A stretch of DNA of 64,000 nt from Syngnathus acus. Taxonomy: Eukaryota; Chordata; Actinopteri; Syngnathiformes; Syngnathidae. Both the position numbers and the translations under genes were made by a program. Within the stretch, counting starts at the first letter, position 1. Each line of letters opens with the position of its first letter. Where the stretch lies: the NCBI RefSeq assembly GCF_901709675.1, contig NC_051095.1, positions 28,288,956-28,352,955 of the forward strand, given 5' to 3'. Positions 45,508 through 55,115 of this stretch are shown in pieces. The notes under the pieces were generated by a model. The model did not search any database. It worked only from the letters and a program-made list of their open reading frames with translations, and was not told the DNA's origin.

Positions 45508-45885
45508 CCCCATTTAAAATGCTGCATGAGACACTGCAACCTGATATAGTTCTGTGAAAATGATTGTCTCCTGTGGAAATTTAAAGAAAGTGAAGTGTGG
45601 GATTTACTGTAATAATGTCAGTCACTTCGGTTCATAAGTTTGGTTTGTTAAAATTGCTCATGCGTTGCACAACTTTTATTTTTCTATCAATAAATAGTGT
45701 AGCTTACAAGGCAAGGAGTAATTCAACTCTCTTGAATAGTTTGTGGATATGACAAAGTAGGTATTTGATAACTGGAGGGGTTGTTTTATTTATTAATTAA
45801 TATTTATTTAGTAATTTGTTCAATCCCAGATAGGCTGTGACTTAAAGTTAAATGGCTTTGTGGATACGTCAGGGGACAATCCCGC
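45508..45885. other. hAT 3'UTR-like sequence
   Basis: AT-rich DNA downstream of the hAT transposase stop, with 'atcaataaatagtg' near 45688 as a possible polyadenylation motif. The boundary to the retrovirus remnant lies near 45770-45885 but is not clear. Confidence 0.45.
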
Positions 45886-46606
45886 TTAATACAAAGGAGT
45901 GACCCTCACAATGACAAGTAGGAAATTAAGAGATGAAAGACACGGACATCCAAGTGTAAGCCATAATTGTTTTTCTGTGTTTGGGGCGAAGCTCCCCCTG
46001 TGTTTGAGGATGTCTTGTAAATCGTCAACATCATCAGGCACAGCCTCCACTTTGCAAACAATGGCATCTCCGGCAGCTGCTGCTTTGGCTGCCGCATCCG
46101 CAAACCTGTTTCCCACAACAATTGGATCATTTCCTTTTACATGTGCTTCACACTTGCAAATAGCCAATTCAGATGGGAGTTGGATGGCGGTCAGGAGGTC
46201 TATTAACAATTGTTTGTTTTACCTCCTTGCCTGTAGTTGTGATGAAACCCCGGAGTTGCCACTGTCTGCAAAATGTGTGGGCCGAAGTATACGCATACTG
46301 ACTGTCTGTGTATATTCTTACGGCCTTCCCTGCATACAACATGCATGCCTGGGTGAGAGCAACAACCTCAGCCGCCTGCGCAGACATGTTTGATGCTAGT
46401 TGTCCAGTCGCAACAATATCCACTGTTGTAGTGACAGCATAGCCCACACAATTTTTCCCTCTATCATCCTTGAAAGCCGACCCATCTACAAAAACAACAT
46501 CACCATTTGGCAGCGGTACGTCAACGATGTCCTGCCTTGGCTTGTATATTACGTCTGTTTCTGCCACACAATTGTGTTGCGCGCCATCATGTGGCGTAGG
46601 CACTAG
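45886..46606 (-). pseudogene. Endogenous retrovirus RNase H fragment
   Basis: On the minus strand, two overlapping frames contain an RNase H domain of retroviral type. FVDGSAF supplies the first Asp, the Glu is in QAAEVVALTQA, YTDSQYAY supplies the next Asp, and the C-terminal motif includes the Asp in GNRFADAAAK. The tether and handle sequence (CEAHVKGNDP) is that of gammaretrovirus-like elements. RT lies upstream in such viruses but is missing here; the family-E repeat occupies that position. Frame breaks near 46190 make it non-functional. Confidence 0.82.
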
Positions 46607-46630
46607 TTGCTGGATTAAGGGCCGTACGTA

Positions 46631-48801
46631 TTTTCCGTTTTCGCAAAATTCGCAAATTTACAACCAATTTTTCCCCATTCATTCTTAATGGCACATTCAA
46701 CATTTCACATTTACGTCGTTCCAGTTTGAAATCTACATCATTCAGCACATTTGAATCACATTCGGAAAGATTCTCGACATTCCCAAAATTGCCATATTCA
46801 AAAATGTCACGTTTTCACGTTTAAATTTTCTACAAAATTTCACAAAATGTCATTTTTCCACCTTTAATTTCTACATTTTTCAACCGATTCAACCTATTCC
46901 AACTTTAAACTGTTTATCTTTTGCCTACCTATTCCACAACTTCACACTTACCATCCATCCATCCATCCATTTTCTGTACCGCTTAGTCCCCACGGGGGTC
47001 GCGGGTGTGCTGGAGCCTATCCCAGCGTCATCGGGCAGTAGGCGGGGGACACCCTGAATCGGTTGCCAGCCAATCGCAGGGCACACAGAGACAAACAACC
47101 ATTCGCACTCGCACTCACACCTAGGGACAATTTAGAGTGCTCAATCAGCCTACCAAGCATGTTTTTGGGATGTGGGAGGAAACCGGAGTGCCCGGAGAAA
47201 ACCCACGCGGGCCCGGGGAGAACATGCAAACTCCACACAGGGAGGGCCGGAGGTGGAATCGAACCCGCACCCTCCTAACTGTGAGGCGGACGTGCTACCC
47301 AGTGCGTCACCAAAATTACCAAAAATTCCAAATTTTCAAATTTGAAATTCAACCAAATTCTCCAAGATTTCATTTTTCTACTCTAATTTCTACATTTCTC
47401 TACCGATTCAACCTATTCCAACTTTCAACTCTTCATCTTTTGCCTACCTATTCCACAACTTCCCACTTACAAAAAAGTCCAAACTTTCAAATTTGAAATT
47501 CAACCAAATTCTCCAAAATGTCGTTTTTCTACTCTAATTTCTACATTTTTCTATCGATACAACCCATTCCAAATTTCAACTGTTCATCTTTTGCCTACCT
47601 ATTCCACAACTTCCCACTTACCAAAAATTCCAAATTTTCAAATTTGAAATTCAACCAAATTCTCCACAATTTCATTTTTCTACTCTAATTTCTACATTTT
47701 TCAACCGATTCAACCCATTCCAACTTTCAACTCTTTATCTTTTGCCTACCTATTCCACAACTTCCCACTTACCAAAAATTCCAAACTTTCAAATTTGAAA
47801 TTCAACCAAATTCTCCAAAAGTTAGTTTTTCTACTCTCATTTCTACATTTTTCATCCGATTCAACCCATTCCAACTTTCAATTGTTAATTTCTTGCCTAC
47901 CTAACTCCACAACTTCCCACTTACCAAAATTTCGAAATTTTCAAATTTTGAAATTCAACCAAATTCTCCAAAACTTCGTTTTTCTACCCTAAATTCTACA
48001 TTTCTCTACCGATTCAACCATTCCAATTTTCAAGTCTTCATCTTTTGCCTACCTATTTCACAACTTCCCACTTACCAAAAATTCCAAATTTTCAAATTTG
48101 AAATTCAACCAAAATTCCGTTTTTCTACTCTAATTTCTACATTTTTCTACCGATTCAACCCATTCCAGCTTTATTCACTTTGTTCACCTTATGCATACCA
48201 TATTCACCCCTTTCACCCCCACTTCCACTATGCTTACACAATTCAACCCTTAACCCCCACTTCCAGTGTGGCGGACATCTTGGATTGACCTTGAAGTGCC
48301 CCAATGGACCCTGAATGAACTGGAAGTGATCCAAATCAAACCGGAAGTGACCCCAAATAAACCGGAAGTGACCTCAGCTAAACAGGAAGTACACTAAATT
48401 AAACCGGAAGTGCCCAAAACTAACCGGAAGTTACTTTATTTCAACAAGTAGTGCCCGAAATGAAACCAGAAGTGACCTAAATATAACATTTGCTCTAACT
48501 TTTACAGTTTTTGTCCGATTCAACCCGTTTCAACTTTTGAACTCCAAAGTGAACCTCTTCAACCTGTAGTTTTTATTTTGTTCCAAATTTCAAACATTTT
48601 TGGCGTAATTGTTTTTTTAAATTCCCATTCATTCTCTATGAGGCATTCAACATTTGCTCTAACTTCTACATTTTTTAACCGATTCAACCGGTTCCAACTT
48701 TTAACTGTCCATCTTTTTCCTACCTATTCCACAACTTTCCACTTACCAAAAGTTCAAAATTTTCAATTTTGAAATTTACGCCAAATTCTCCAAAATTTCG
48801 T
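46631..48801. repeat. Family-E repeat, second copy, inside the retrovirus remnant
   Basis: Reverse orientation relative to 7440-10495. It shows at least seven ~150-base blocks of 'ttctacatttttcaaccgattcaacccattccaacttt' and a short array with 'accggaagtg' units (48310-48470). A tRNA SINE is inserted at 46951-47313. The edges abut retroviral sequence on both sides (RNase H left, gag right). Confidence 0.75.
46951..47313 (-). repeat. tRNA-derived SINE, second copy
   Basis: Same family as 1391-1753, opposite orientation. It has a CATCC tail at 46951, 'ctgtaccgcttagtccccacggg', and a B box as ggaatcgaacccgcacc near 47255. The 5' end is trimmed at '...cccagtgcgtcac'. It is inserted in the family-E repeat after 'ttcacactta'. 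Confidence 0.88.
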
Positions 48802-49313
48802 ACCTCACCTGGGTCAGCTACTTCTGGATTTTCCACAAGCACTGGTGATGCTCCCATTACTTTATTCCATGACAGCCCGGGTCCTTGGCCCCGAAGCGTC
48901 ATTCTATGTGCATTTATACCGGACTCCACAGATTGTGGCGCATCTGCATTATCATAGTTTGGTGGTGGTAGTGTTGGATAAAGTTGTTCTTGTCTAGGCA
49001 TGAGTGTTACATTGTCGTCTTGCAAAGTCTGTTTTTCTTTCTCTGTCGTGTTTGTATTTTGCCCAATACACTGTAATATTTGCTCGCGTTTTACTCTAAT
49101 CACCCGCTTGCGCACCTTTATTTGTGTTTCGTCATCTTCTGCACGAGCAATGTTGATTCCAAGCTTGCTCTCTCCCTCCCTTTTGCGCGCTTCCTCGTGC
49201 CACACAATTGCCCGTCGCAATTGTTTTCCTGGCTCATGTTGAGTTCGCTTCTTTTGGCGGTCATGAATCGAAAGATTCCGCAATAATTCTCCTGTTTCTT
49301 TTACCCCCGTCAT
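48802..49313 (-). pseudogene. Endogenous retrovirus gag fragment
   Basis: Minus-strand open frame, with the frame extending upstream of the Met at 49313. The sequence is Lys/Arg/Glu-rich and then proline-rich, including PTLPPPNYD with a PPxY-type late-domain motif as used for budding by many gag proteins. It lies between the primer-binding site on its right and the RNase H remnant on its left, in gag-pol order on the minus strand. Its C-terminal end is cut by the family-E repeat. The assignment is by motif and context; I cannot match it to a named virus. Confidence 0.65.
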
Positions 49314-49499
49314 ACTGGGTTCAAATTTATAGTGTTTTTCCCATTTTTTCAGATATCTAGGAACTTGTGTTCCTTTCCTTTTCTCTCGTCGGGCGATTTT
49401 GACCTTGGTCTGTCACCCCGCTTACTCTTCCCTTTCTTCATTATTTTCTTGAGGTTAGTAATTACAGAAGGTGGGTTCTGTTGGAGAAATGCTACGTGC

Positions 49500-50260
49500 C
49501 TGCTCACGATCCCTGATGTCAAGCTTCTACCTTCTGACCTATTGTCATCAGGAGGACATCAGCTGGGTGGCCAAGATTCACAAATTGTGAACAGTTTTAG
49601 ATCTCCTTCAAATACCCAGACAATTCCAACAACGCAGCAGTTAGTCATACAAGCAGCAACCATGCACTCTCACAAATCCAGCATAGCGTATACATCTATC
49701 AGCATAGCAACTATTCAACCAAAACCAACACGTGTCAATTATCTTAGGCCTCTCTCTTAGTTCAGGAAGTAGTTTGCCTGAACCACACCGTAAAAACGAC
49801 CAGTTATACGCTATATCACCTGTAGCCCTGACTGTTGATCCAACGCTTTCTTTAGCCGTCGAGTCTCACAGATAACTGCCAACTAACCAGTTATATGCAG
49901 ATGCTCCTTCATCTGCATTCCTGTCTGTTGACCTAACAATTTCTTTATCTGTCAAATCTCACAGATAACTCTTACTACTCAGTTATATGCATATGTTACT
50001 TCATCTGCATTCCTGTCTGTTGACCTTACAATTTCTTTTAACTGCTAAGTCTCATAGATAACTGTTACGGTGCCTAGGTACCAAAAATCAAAGGTTATCT
50101 TACCCTAGGGGCCCGTTCTGTCTCTTTCGGCTCGGATGGTGACTAGGACCTGACCTGGCCCAAGGAGACTAGCCTCACAACTGAGGACTTTTCGTATTTG
50201 CCTGCAGTGCACAGACTTGTAGTTGCCCTTGCTCCTCCCGTGGCCGATCCCGTCACCACA
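49500..50260 (-). other. Retroviral leader-like region
   Basis: Non-coding DNA between gag and the primer-binding site on the minus strand. It contains a direct repeat ('agttatatgcagatgctccttcatctgcattcctgtctgttgacc' at about 49890, and again near 49980). No other feature was recognised. Confidence 0.4.
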
Positions 50261-50277
50261 TCCGGCTCGAAGGACCA
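50261..50277 (-). promoter_or_regulatory. Retroviral primer-binding site, tRNA-Tyr
   Basis: The + strand reads TCCGGCTCGAAGGACCA, identical to the 3' end of vertebrate tRNA-Tyr including CCA. The minus strand is therefore the complementary 17-base site that would anneal tRNA-Tyr to prime minus-strand DNA synthesis. The orientation agrees with gag and RNase H on the minus strand. The 5' LTR should lie just to the right, but only about 60 bases remain before a SINE. Confidence 0.85.
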
Positions 50278-50337
50278 ATTTAAAAATTTTCCTCAGAATT
50301 TTCAACTTGAAGTGTTTTGTCAAGAGGATTTTGTTTG

Positions 50338-50656
50338 ATTAAAGATTAAAGATTAAAGTCCCAATGATTGTCACACACACATCTGGGTGTGGTGAAATTT
50401 GTCCTCTGCATTTAACCCATCCCCATGTGATTTTAATCCATCCCCTGGGGGAGAGGGGAGCAGTGAGCAGCAGCGGTGCCGCGCTCGGGAATCATTTGGT
50501 GATCTAACCCCCCAATTCCAACCCTTAATGCTGAGTGCCAAGCAGGGAGGCAATGGGTCCCATTTTTATAGTCTTTGGTATGACCCGGCCGGGGTTTGAA
50601 CCCACAACCTTCCAGTCTCAGGGAGGACACTCTACCACTAGGCCACTGAGCTGGTA
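50338..50656 (-). repeat. tRNA-derived SINE (second family), full length
   Basis: On the minus strand it begins with a tRNA-like head: A box TGGCCTAGTGG and B box GGTTCAAACCC. The body reads 'ataaaaatgggacccattgcc' and 'ggacaaatttcaccacaccc', with a tail of AAAGATT repeats (50338-50357). Fragments of it are found inside MITE-A copies at 830-1070 and 63121-63187. Confidence 0.88.
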
Positions 50657-50836
50657 TGTACATTTTCAGAATGTGCTTGTATTATTTGGGACCAAAGTAA
50701 AACAAAGAAAACAATCTGAAGTTGTCATTATTTCTAAGTTATTATGCCATGATTTTACCGGTCCGGCCCGCTTGCGAATAGATATTCCTCAATGTGGGCC
50801 CTGAACTAAAATGAGTGTGCCACCCCTTATTTAGTG

Positions 50837-51616
50837 GACGGTGCAAGGACGGAGATCAAGTTTTTACCTGCCGCCCAGACACAGTGCGTTGATTCTATTT
50901 TTGACGTTTTGAGGGAAGTGTATGGTGGCGTGCACTCGCGTGTATCAATTCAATGCAGATTTCATAATCGTAAACAATTAGAGAGTGAGTTGTTATTGGA
51001 TTACGCTCATGCTTTAATGGAGTTATTGGATCAAGTTGTTAAAAGTAATGTACAGATTGCGCCAAGAGATTTGCGGGACCAATTTTGTGATGGCATAAGT
51101 CAGGCACTTAGAATCAGACTGAGAGATTTGGTTCATACTAATCCTCATTGGACCATTCGAGATGTTAGAGGAGAGCCCATAGTGGATGGTGCGATATGAA
51201 AACCAACCTTCTAAATTGAAGTATAGCAACAATCAAGTTTCGAATAAGTGTCTGTCTCTTGTGAAAGTGCTGCATCTAGACCTTCTGAATTTGTTGAACT
51301 TTTGTCTCTGTTAAAGGCGCAGCACACCCAGTTGGAATTGGTGATGAAATCATTAACCTCCACCAATCCTCCACCCTCTAGAGCACGTGCATCTTGGTTC
51401 AGGAGAACTCCGAATGGAAGGCCAATTTGTTTCAGATGTGAGCAAAGTGGACATAGTGCATGTAATTGTCCTAATCTGACAAAAATGACACCTCAAATCA
51501 GGCCCCCAAGCCAGCAGGTAACTAGCACTTGCCAGTGTGTAGAGCAAACCACTGGTGGGGAACTTACAGGGCTAACAGGATTGTGGGTCTCACTTTCCTT
51601 AGTGAAAGCCGAATGA
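50837..51616 (+). pseudogene. gypsy-like gag, C-terminal piece with zinc knuckle
   Basis: It continues the gag frame interrupted at 39923: capsid-like sequence (TEIKFLPAAQTQCVDSIFDV, then LRDQFCDGISQALRIRLRD) to a stop at 51197. A second frame from about 51248 has a CCHC zinc knuckle (CFRCEQSGHSACNC, about 51429-51470), the RNA-binding nucleocapsid motif. The frameshift near 51197 breaks it. Downstream sequence to 51776 is non-coding in its present form. Confidence 0.75.
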
Positions 51617-51776
51617 GGAAAGGCATTTGTCCTCATTACCAATGTTGGAAAGTTGGATATATGGTCAACACCATGCAGAGTCATAGCCACTGTTGAAATA
51701 GCCACGGTATTGTCAGAAGGGCTACACGTAGAAATTTCAGTTGACTCAAGTGGTGTCCAGTCAGAATGTTATAGAA

Positions 51777-52959
51777 CAGGGGTGGGCAAACTACGGCCCG
51801 CGGGCCACATCCGGCCCACGGGGCCGTTTAATCCGGCCCGCCAAACCTGAATAAATTGTATTATTAATTTTTTTGTGGTCATTTTCCCTGCAATTACTAT
51901 GTTTCCCCAATAGATGGGGAAGCGCCCGCCTGCGCAGTTACTCCCGGGAGCCGTGTCAGAAAGCTCGGTGCACACTCACAAATGCGTGTGCGTGCGTACT
52001 CAGTAGTACGTAGTAATTTCATCTATCAGTGCCGAATTTCGAGTGTAGGCTGTGACGTCAATATTCTCGTAATTCGCGCGCTGAGTTTTCAGATACAGTT
52101 TTACGCTAATGCCACCCACAAACCTTCCCCTGGAATCCTTCCATTAAAATGAGTGGCCCGAAGAAAAGAAAGGTGGACAGTGAGTGCCGAATGTTAAAAA
52201 AGAGTGGACAATTTGGCTCGACCTACGTGTGTGAGAAGACGTATGGTCAACACCATGCAGAGTCATAGCCACTGTTGAAATAGCCACGGTATTGTCAGAA
52301 GGGCTACACGTAGAAATTTCAGTTGACTCAAGTGGTGTCCAGTCAGAATGTTATAGAACAGGGGTGGGCAAACTACGGCCCGTAGTTTGACATGAACGTC
52401 AACAAAGCCCGTCACAGATCTAGGTTAACGGACCGACACCTCGGCTCTATCCTAAAAATTACCACAACAAATTTTACTCCAGGCTATGATGCACTAGCCA
52501 AAAAGGGAAACCAACAATACTATTGATTTCTTTATTACTTTATTTAGATGTATTCTTTCACTGATTCTTCAAGATGATGTATTTGGTCAGAATGTTTGCC
52601 GTTGGATGTGATTTCGCCTCATTAGATAAACATATTTCATAAATCTGACCTGCAGGCGCTGAAGTGATGGAAAATGTTATTCATCATAACAGTGTCGTAT
52701 TTAATAAGAATCACTGATAGTAGTTTTTTGGTGAAATATTTTTTTAATGCTGTTAATAAATGCATTTGTTTTCAAAAAGCTTTTTTTTAATATCCATGCT
52801 TTAGGATCTACTAAAAGTAAAAACCTTTTATGCAATGACCTTTACATGTCATTTATATTACTTCACACAAACACTACATCCATCTGCTCCTGGTTCGGCC
52901 CCCCGGTCAAAATTTAGAACCCAATTCGGCCCGCAAGTAAAAAAGTTTGCCCACCCCTG
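51777..52959 (+). mobile_element. hAT element with deletion patched by its own flank
   Basis: The ends are CAGGGGTGGGCAAACTACGG and GTTTGCCCACCCCTG, with a perfect 8-bp target duplication ttatagaa (51769-51776, 52960-52967). A transposase N-terminus starts at 52149 (MSGPKKRKVDSECRMLKKSG). A C-terminus (KARHRSRLTDRHLGSILK) ends at about 52524. Between them lies a ~141-bp exact copy of 51660-51800, which is host flank, target site and the element's first bases. Confidence 0.92.
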
Positions 52960-53454
52960 TTATAGAATGTGCTCATTTAGACCTGCCTATGTCACGGATC
53001 GGATGGAGCAGGGCGACCAAATGCAGCTTGTACCAGGGTTTATTGGAGAACACAAACTAACAGACTTGGCAAACTGACATGACTTAAACAAAACCAACAA
53101 CAGGACTGACCGACAAAGATGTGCAACAAAAAGCCATGAAGACATTAAGACAACAACAATGATCCGACGGGGCGTGAGGGGCAGACAGGACTTATATACA
53201 CGACAGGTAACAAGAGGCAAGTGAGAATAATCAAACTAATCATGGGCACACAGAAGGGGAGGAGCGAGCACACAGACAGAAACCATGACAACAGACACGT
53301 AGTGGATCGGCTGGGGACGAGACGTGACAGTACCCCCCCACAAGGGACGGCTCCCGACGTCCCAAAAACCGAAACCCCCACGTGGCGAACGGGGGGGCGG
53401 GGGATTAGCGCACCAGTCCAATTGGCCTCACCGGCCATGGCAAAGTCCTAACCG

Positions 53455-53890
53455 CCGCCGCCGGCAACTCTGGGGACATGAACCGCAATCTGCGGCGACT
53501 CTGGGGACATGAACTGCAATCGGCGGCAACTCTGGGGACATGAACCGCAATCGGCGGCAACTCTAGGGACACGAACCGCAATCGGCGGCAAATCTAGGGA
53601 CACGAACCGCAATCGGCGGCAACTCTGGAACACGAACCGCAATCGGCGGCAACTCTAGGGACACGAACCGCAATCGGCGGCAACTCTAGGGACACGAACC
53701 GCAATCGGCGGCAACTTTAGGAACACGAACCGCAATCGGCGGCAACTCTAGGGACACGAACCGCAATCGGCAGCAACTCTGGAACACGAACCGCAATCGG
53801 CGGCAACTCTGGAACACGAGCCGCAGTCGGCGGAAACTCTGGAACACGAACCGCAATCAGCGGCAACTCTAGGGACACGAACCGCATTCG
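53455..53890. repeat. Minisatellite in the LTR element
   Basis: About 15 units of 27-32 bases built on 'cgaaccgcaatcggcggcaactctgg/aggga', slightly degenerate. On the minus strand it reads as a repeated VAADCGSC(S/P)R peptide in frame with a Pro/Ser-rich stretch (53748-54368). Confidence 0.9.
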
Positions 53891-54368
53891 GCGGCATACG
53901 AAAAGTCAGAGCCGCAATCGGCGGCGTTTGGAAGTCCGGACCGCGATCAGCGGCATTCGGAAGGCGGGGCTGTGCGCAGCTGGATCGAAGTCTGGCGACA
54001 GTCGCGGGTCCGGCGACGCTGGGGCGGGGCCCGATGGTGGCTGCGAGTCCTGATGGCGCCGGGAGGAACTCCGATGGCGGCTGCGGGTCCGGCGTCGCGG
54101 GTGCGAAGTCCGATGACGGTCGCGGAACCGATGGCGTCGGGAGGAACTCCAATGGCGGCCGCGAGTCCGGCATCGCTGGAGCGAAGTCCAATGGCGGCCA
54201 CAGAGCCCCTGGCGCTGGAACAAACTCGGACGACGGACGTGGATCGGGCGTCGCGGACAGGAGCTGGTGGTGGAGGGGGTCCAAGCGCTGGTCGCTGTAG
54301 TGGTCTGTCACGGATCGGATGGAGCAGGGTGACCAAATGCAGCTTGGACCACACAGCTTGGAGAACAC
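53748..54368 (-). pseudogene. Repetitive Pro-rich open frame in the LTR element
   Basis: The 206-residue minus-strand frame begins within the 5' LTR and reads Pro/Ser/Ala-rich repeats (DFAPATPDPQPPSEFLPAP-type, about 23 residues each), then the minisatellite peptide. It could be the remnant of a gag-like gene or an open frame kept by in-frame repeat expansion. No enzymatic or zinc-knuckle motif is present. Confidence 0.4.
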
Positions 54369-54649
54369 AAACTAACAGACTCGGCAAACTGACATGACTT
54401 AAACAAAACCAACAACAGGACTGACCGACAAAGATGTGCAACAAAAAGACCTGAAGACATTAAGACAACAACAATGATCCGACGGGGCGTGAGGGGCAGA
54501 CAGGACTTATATACACGACAGGTAACAAGAGGCAGGTGAGAATAATCAAACTAATCATGGGCACATAGGAGGGGAGGAGCGAGCACACAGACAGAAACCA
54601 TGACAACAGACGCGCAGTGGAACGGCTGGGGACGAGACGTGACAGCCTA

Positions 54650-54811
54650 ATTTTGAAAATCTACAGGGAGAGTAGGAGCAGCAGGCCAGAGAATTACTTC
54701 CTAAATATTAGGATGTGTTTGCATGCAGTGATTTTGATGTGCGTAGTACTAATTTAATCAAAAATGAGATCTCACTTTTGGATGAAACGCCAGTCCGACA
54801 TCCCTATAGAC
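54650..54811 (+). pseudogene. gypsy pol fragment (before reverse transcriptase)
   Basis: It encodes LLPKY, a stop, then DVFACSDFDVRSTNLIKNEI and LLDETPVRHPYR. This is the conserved lead-in to Ty3/gypsy reverse transcriptase ('...H.I.L.D..PVR..YR'). It continues the gypsy element after the short LTR insertion and is cut at 54811 by a hAT terminus. Confidence 0.75.
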
Positions 54812-54965
54812 CAGGGGTGTCCAAACTACGGCCCGCGGGCCAACTGCGTTTTTATTGGCCCGCAGCAAATTCTGAAAACATAATTGAATATGGCCCGCAC
54901 AAGAAGCTTGAGCTCAACGCTGTTGCACTTCTCAGTTTCCACACTAGATGAAGCCCGCCACACAA
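54812..54965 (+). mobile_element. hAT terminus fragment
   Basis: Begins CAGGGGTGTCCAAACTACGG with 'cccgcgggccaactgcg', then runs into unrelated sequence. The right terminus was not found. Confidence 0.75.
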
Positions 54966-54989
54966 AGCGCTTGACGTCCCATTAGCGGA

Positions 54990-55095
54990 AAATGTTTGGA
55001 ATGAAAAAAATGCAATCACCTATTACGTGAATAATTGGAATACGTCAAAAGTGGAATGGAGTGAATTGGATGAATTATGTGGAAGTAGTTCACAC
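54990..55095. repeat. Family-E repeat fragment
   Basis: 'acgtcaaaagtggaatggagtgaat' and 'gaattatgtggaag' match the right end of the copy at 10400-10470. Confidence 0.65.
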
Positions 55096-55115
55096 TATTT
55101 TTACTGAGTACATTA

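Larger units (their letters stand above)
39924..50828 (+). mobile_element. hAT transposon (GTF2IRD2-type), 10.9 kb with nested load
   Basis: The left end is CCAGGGTGTCAAACGTACTG with 'cccgcgggccggatctggcccgc'. The right end is 'ggtccggcccgcttgcg ... gagtgtgccacccctt'. Imperfect 8-bp target duplication: atctagag (39916-39923) and atttagtg (50829-50836), 6 of 8 identical. It splits a gag gene. It contains a complete but broken transposase (40217-45507) and, nested within: MITE-D, a LINE, an LTR-like fragment, a retrovirus remnant with a family-E repeat, and a SINE. Confidence 0.82.
52990..54644 (-). mobile_element. Short non-autonomous LTR retrotransposon
   Basis: Two direct repeats of 340 and 339 bases (52990-53329, 54306-54644) each start TGTCACGG and end CGTGACA. 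A perfect 5-bp target duplication gccta flanks them (52985-52989, 54645-54649). On the minus strand the LTR has GTATATAAG and AATAAA. The purine tract (complement of gtacccccccac) adjoins the left LTR, so the element is minus-oriented. The 976-base interior is a minisatellite with no RT or integrase. It is inserted in gypsy pol. Confidence 0.9.
36667..54811 (+). mobile_element. Ty3/gypsy-like LTR retrotransposon, split by nested insertions
   Basis: The order of recognisable parts is collinear. 5' LTR (36667-39456, with a MITE inside), leader, gag N-terminus (39567-39923), gag C-terminus with zinc knuckle (50837-51616), sequence at 51617-51776 and 52960-52989, and the start of pol (54650-54811). 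Intervening DNA is later insertions: a 10.9-kb hAT, a 1.2-kb hAT and a 1.65-kb LTR element, the latter two with clean target duplications. The RT core, integrase and 3' LTR were not found. Confidence 0.75.

Noticed and set aside
50560-50656. Second tRNA-like promoter pair on the minus strand
   Set aside because: It belongs to the full-length SINE at 50338-50656, whose body and tail are present.
53455-53890. Regularly spaced ~30-base repeats resembling a CRISPR array
   Set aside because: The repeats are contiguous and degenerate with no unique spacers, sit inside an LTR retrotransposon, and the DNA is vertebrate.
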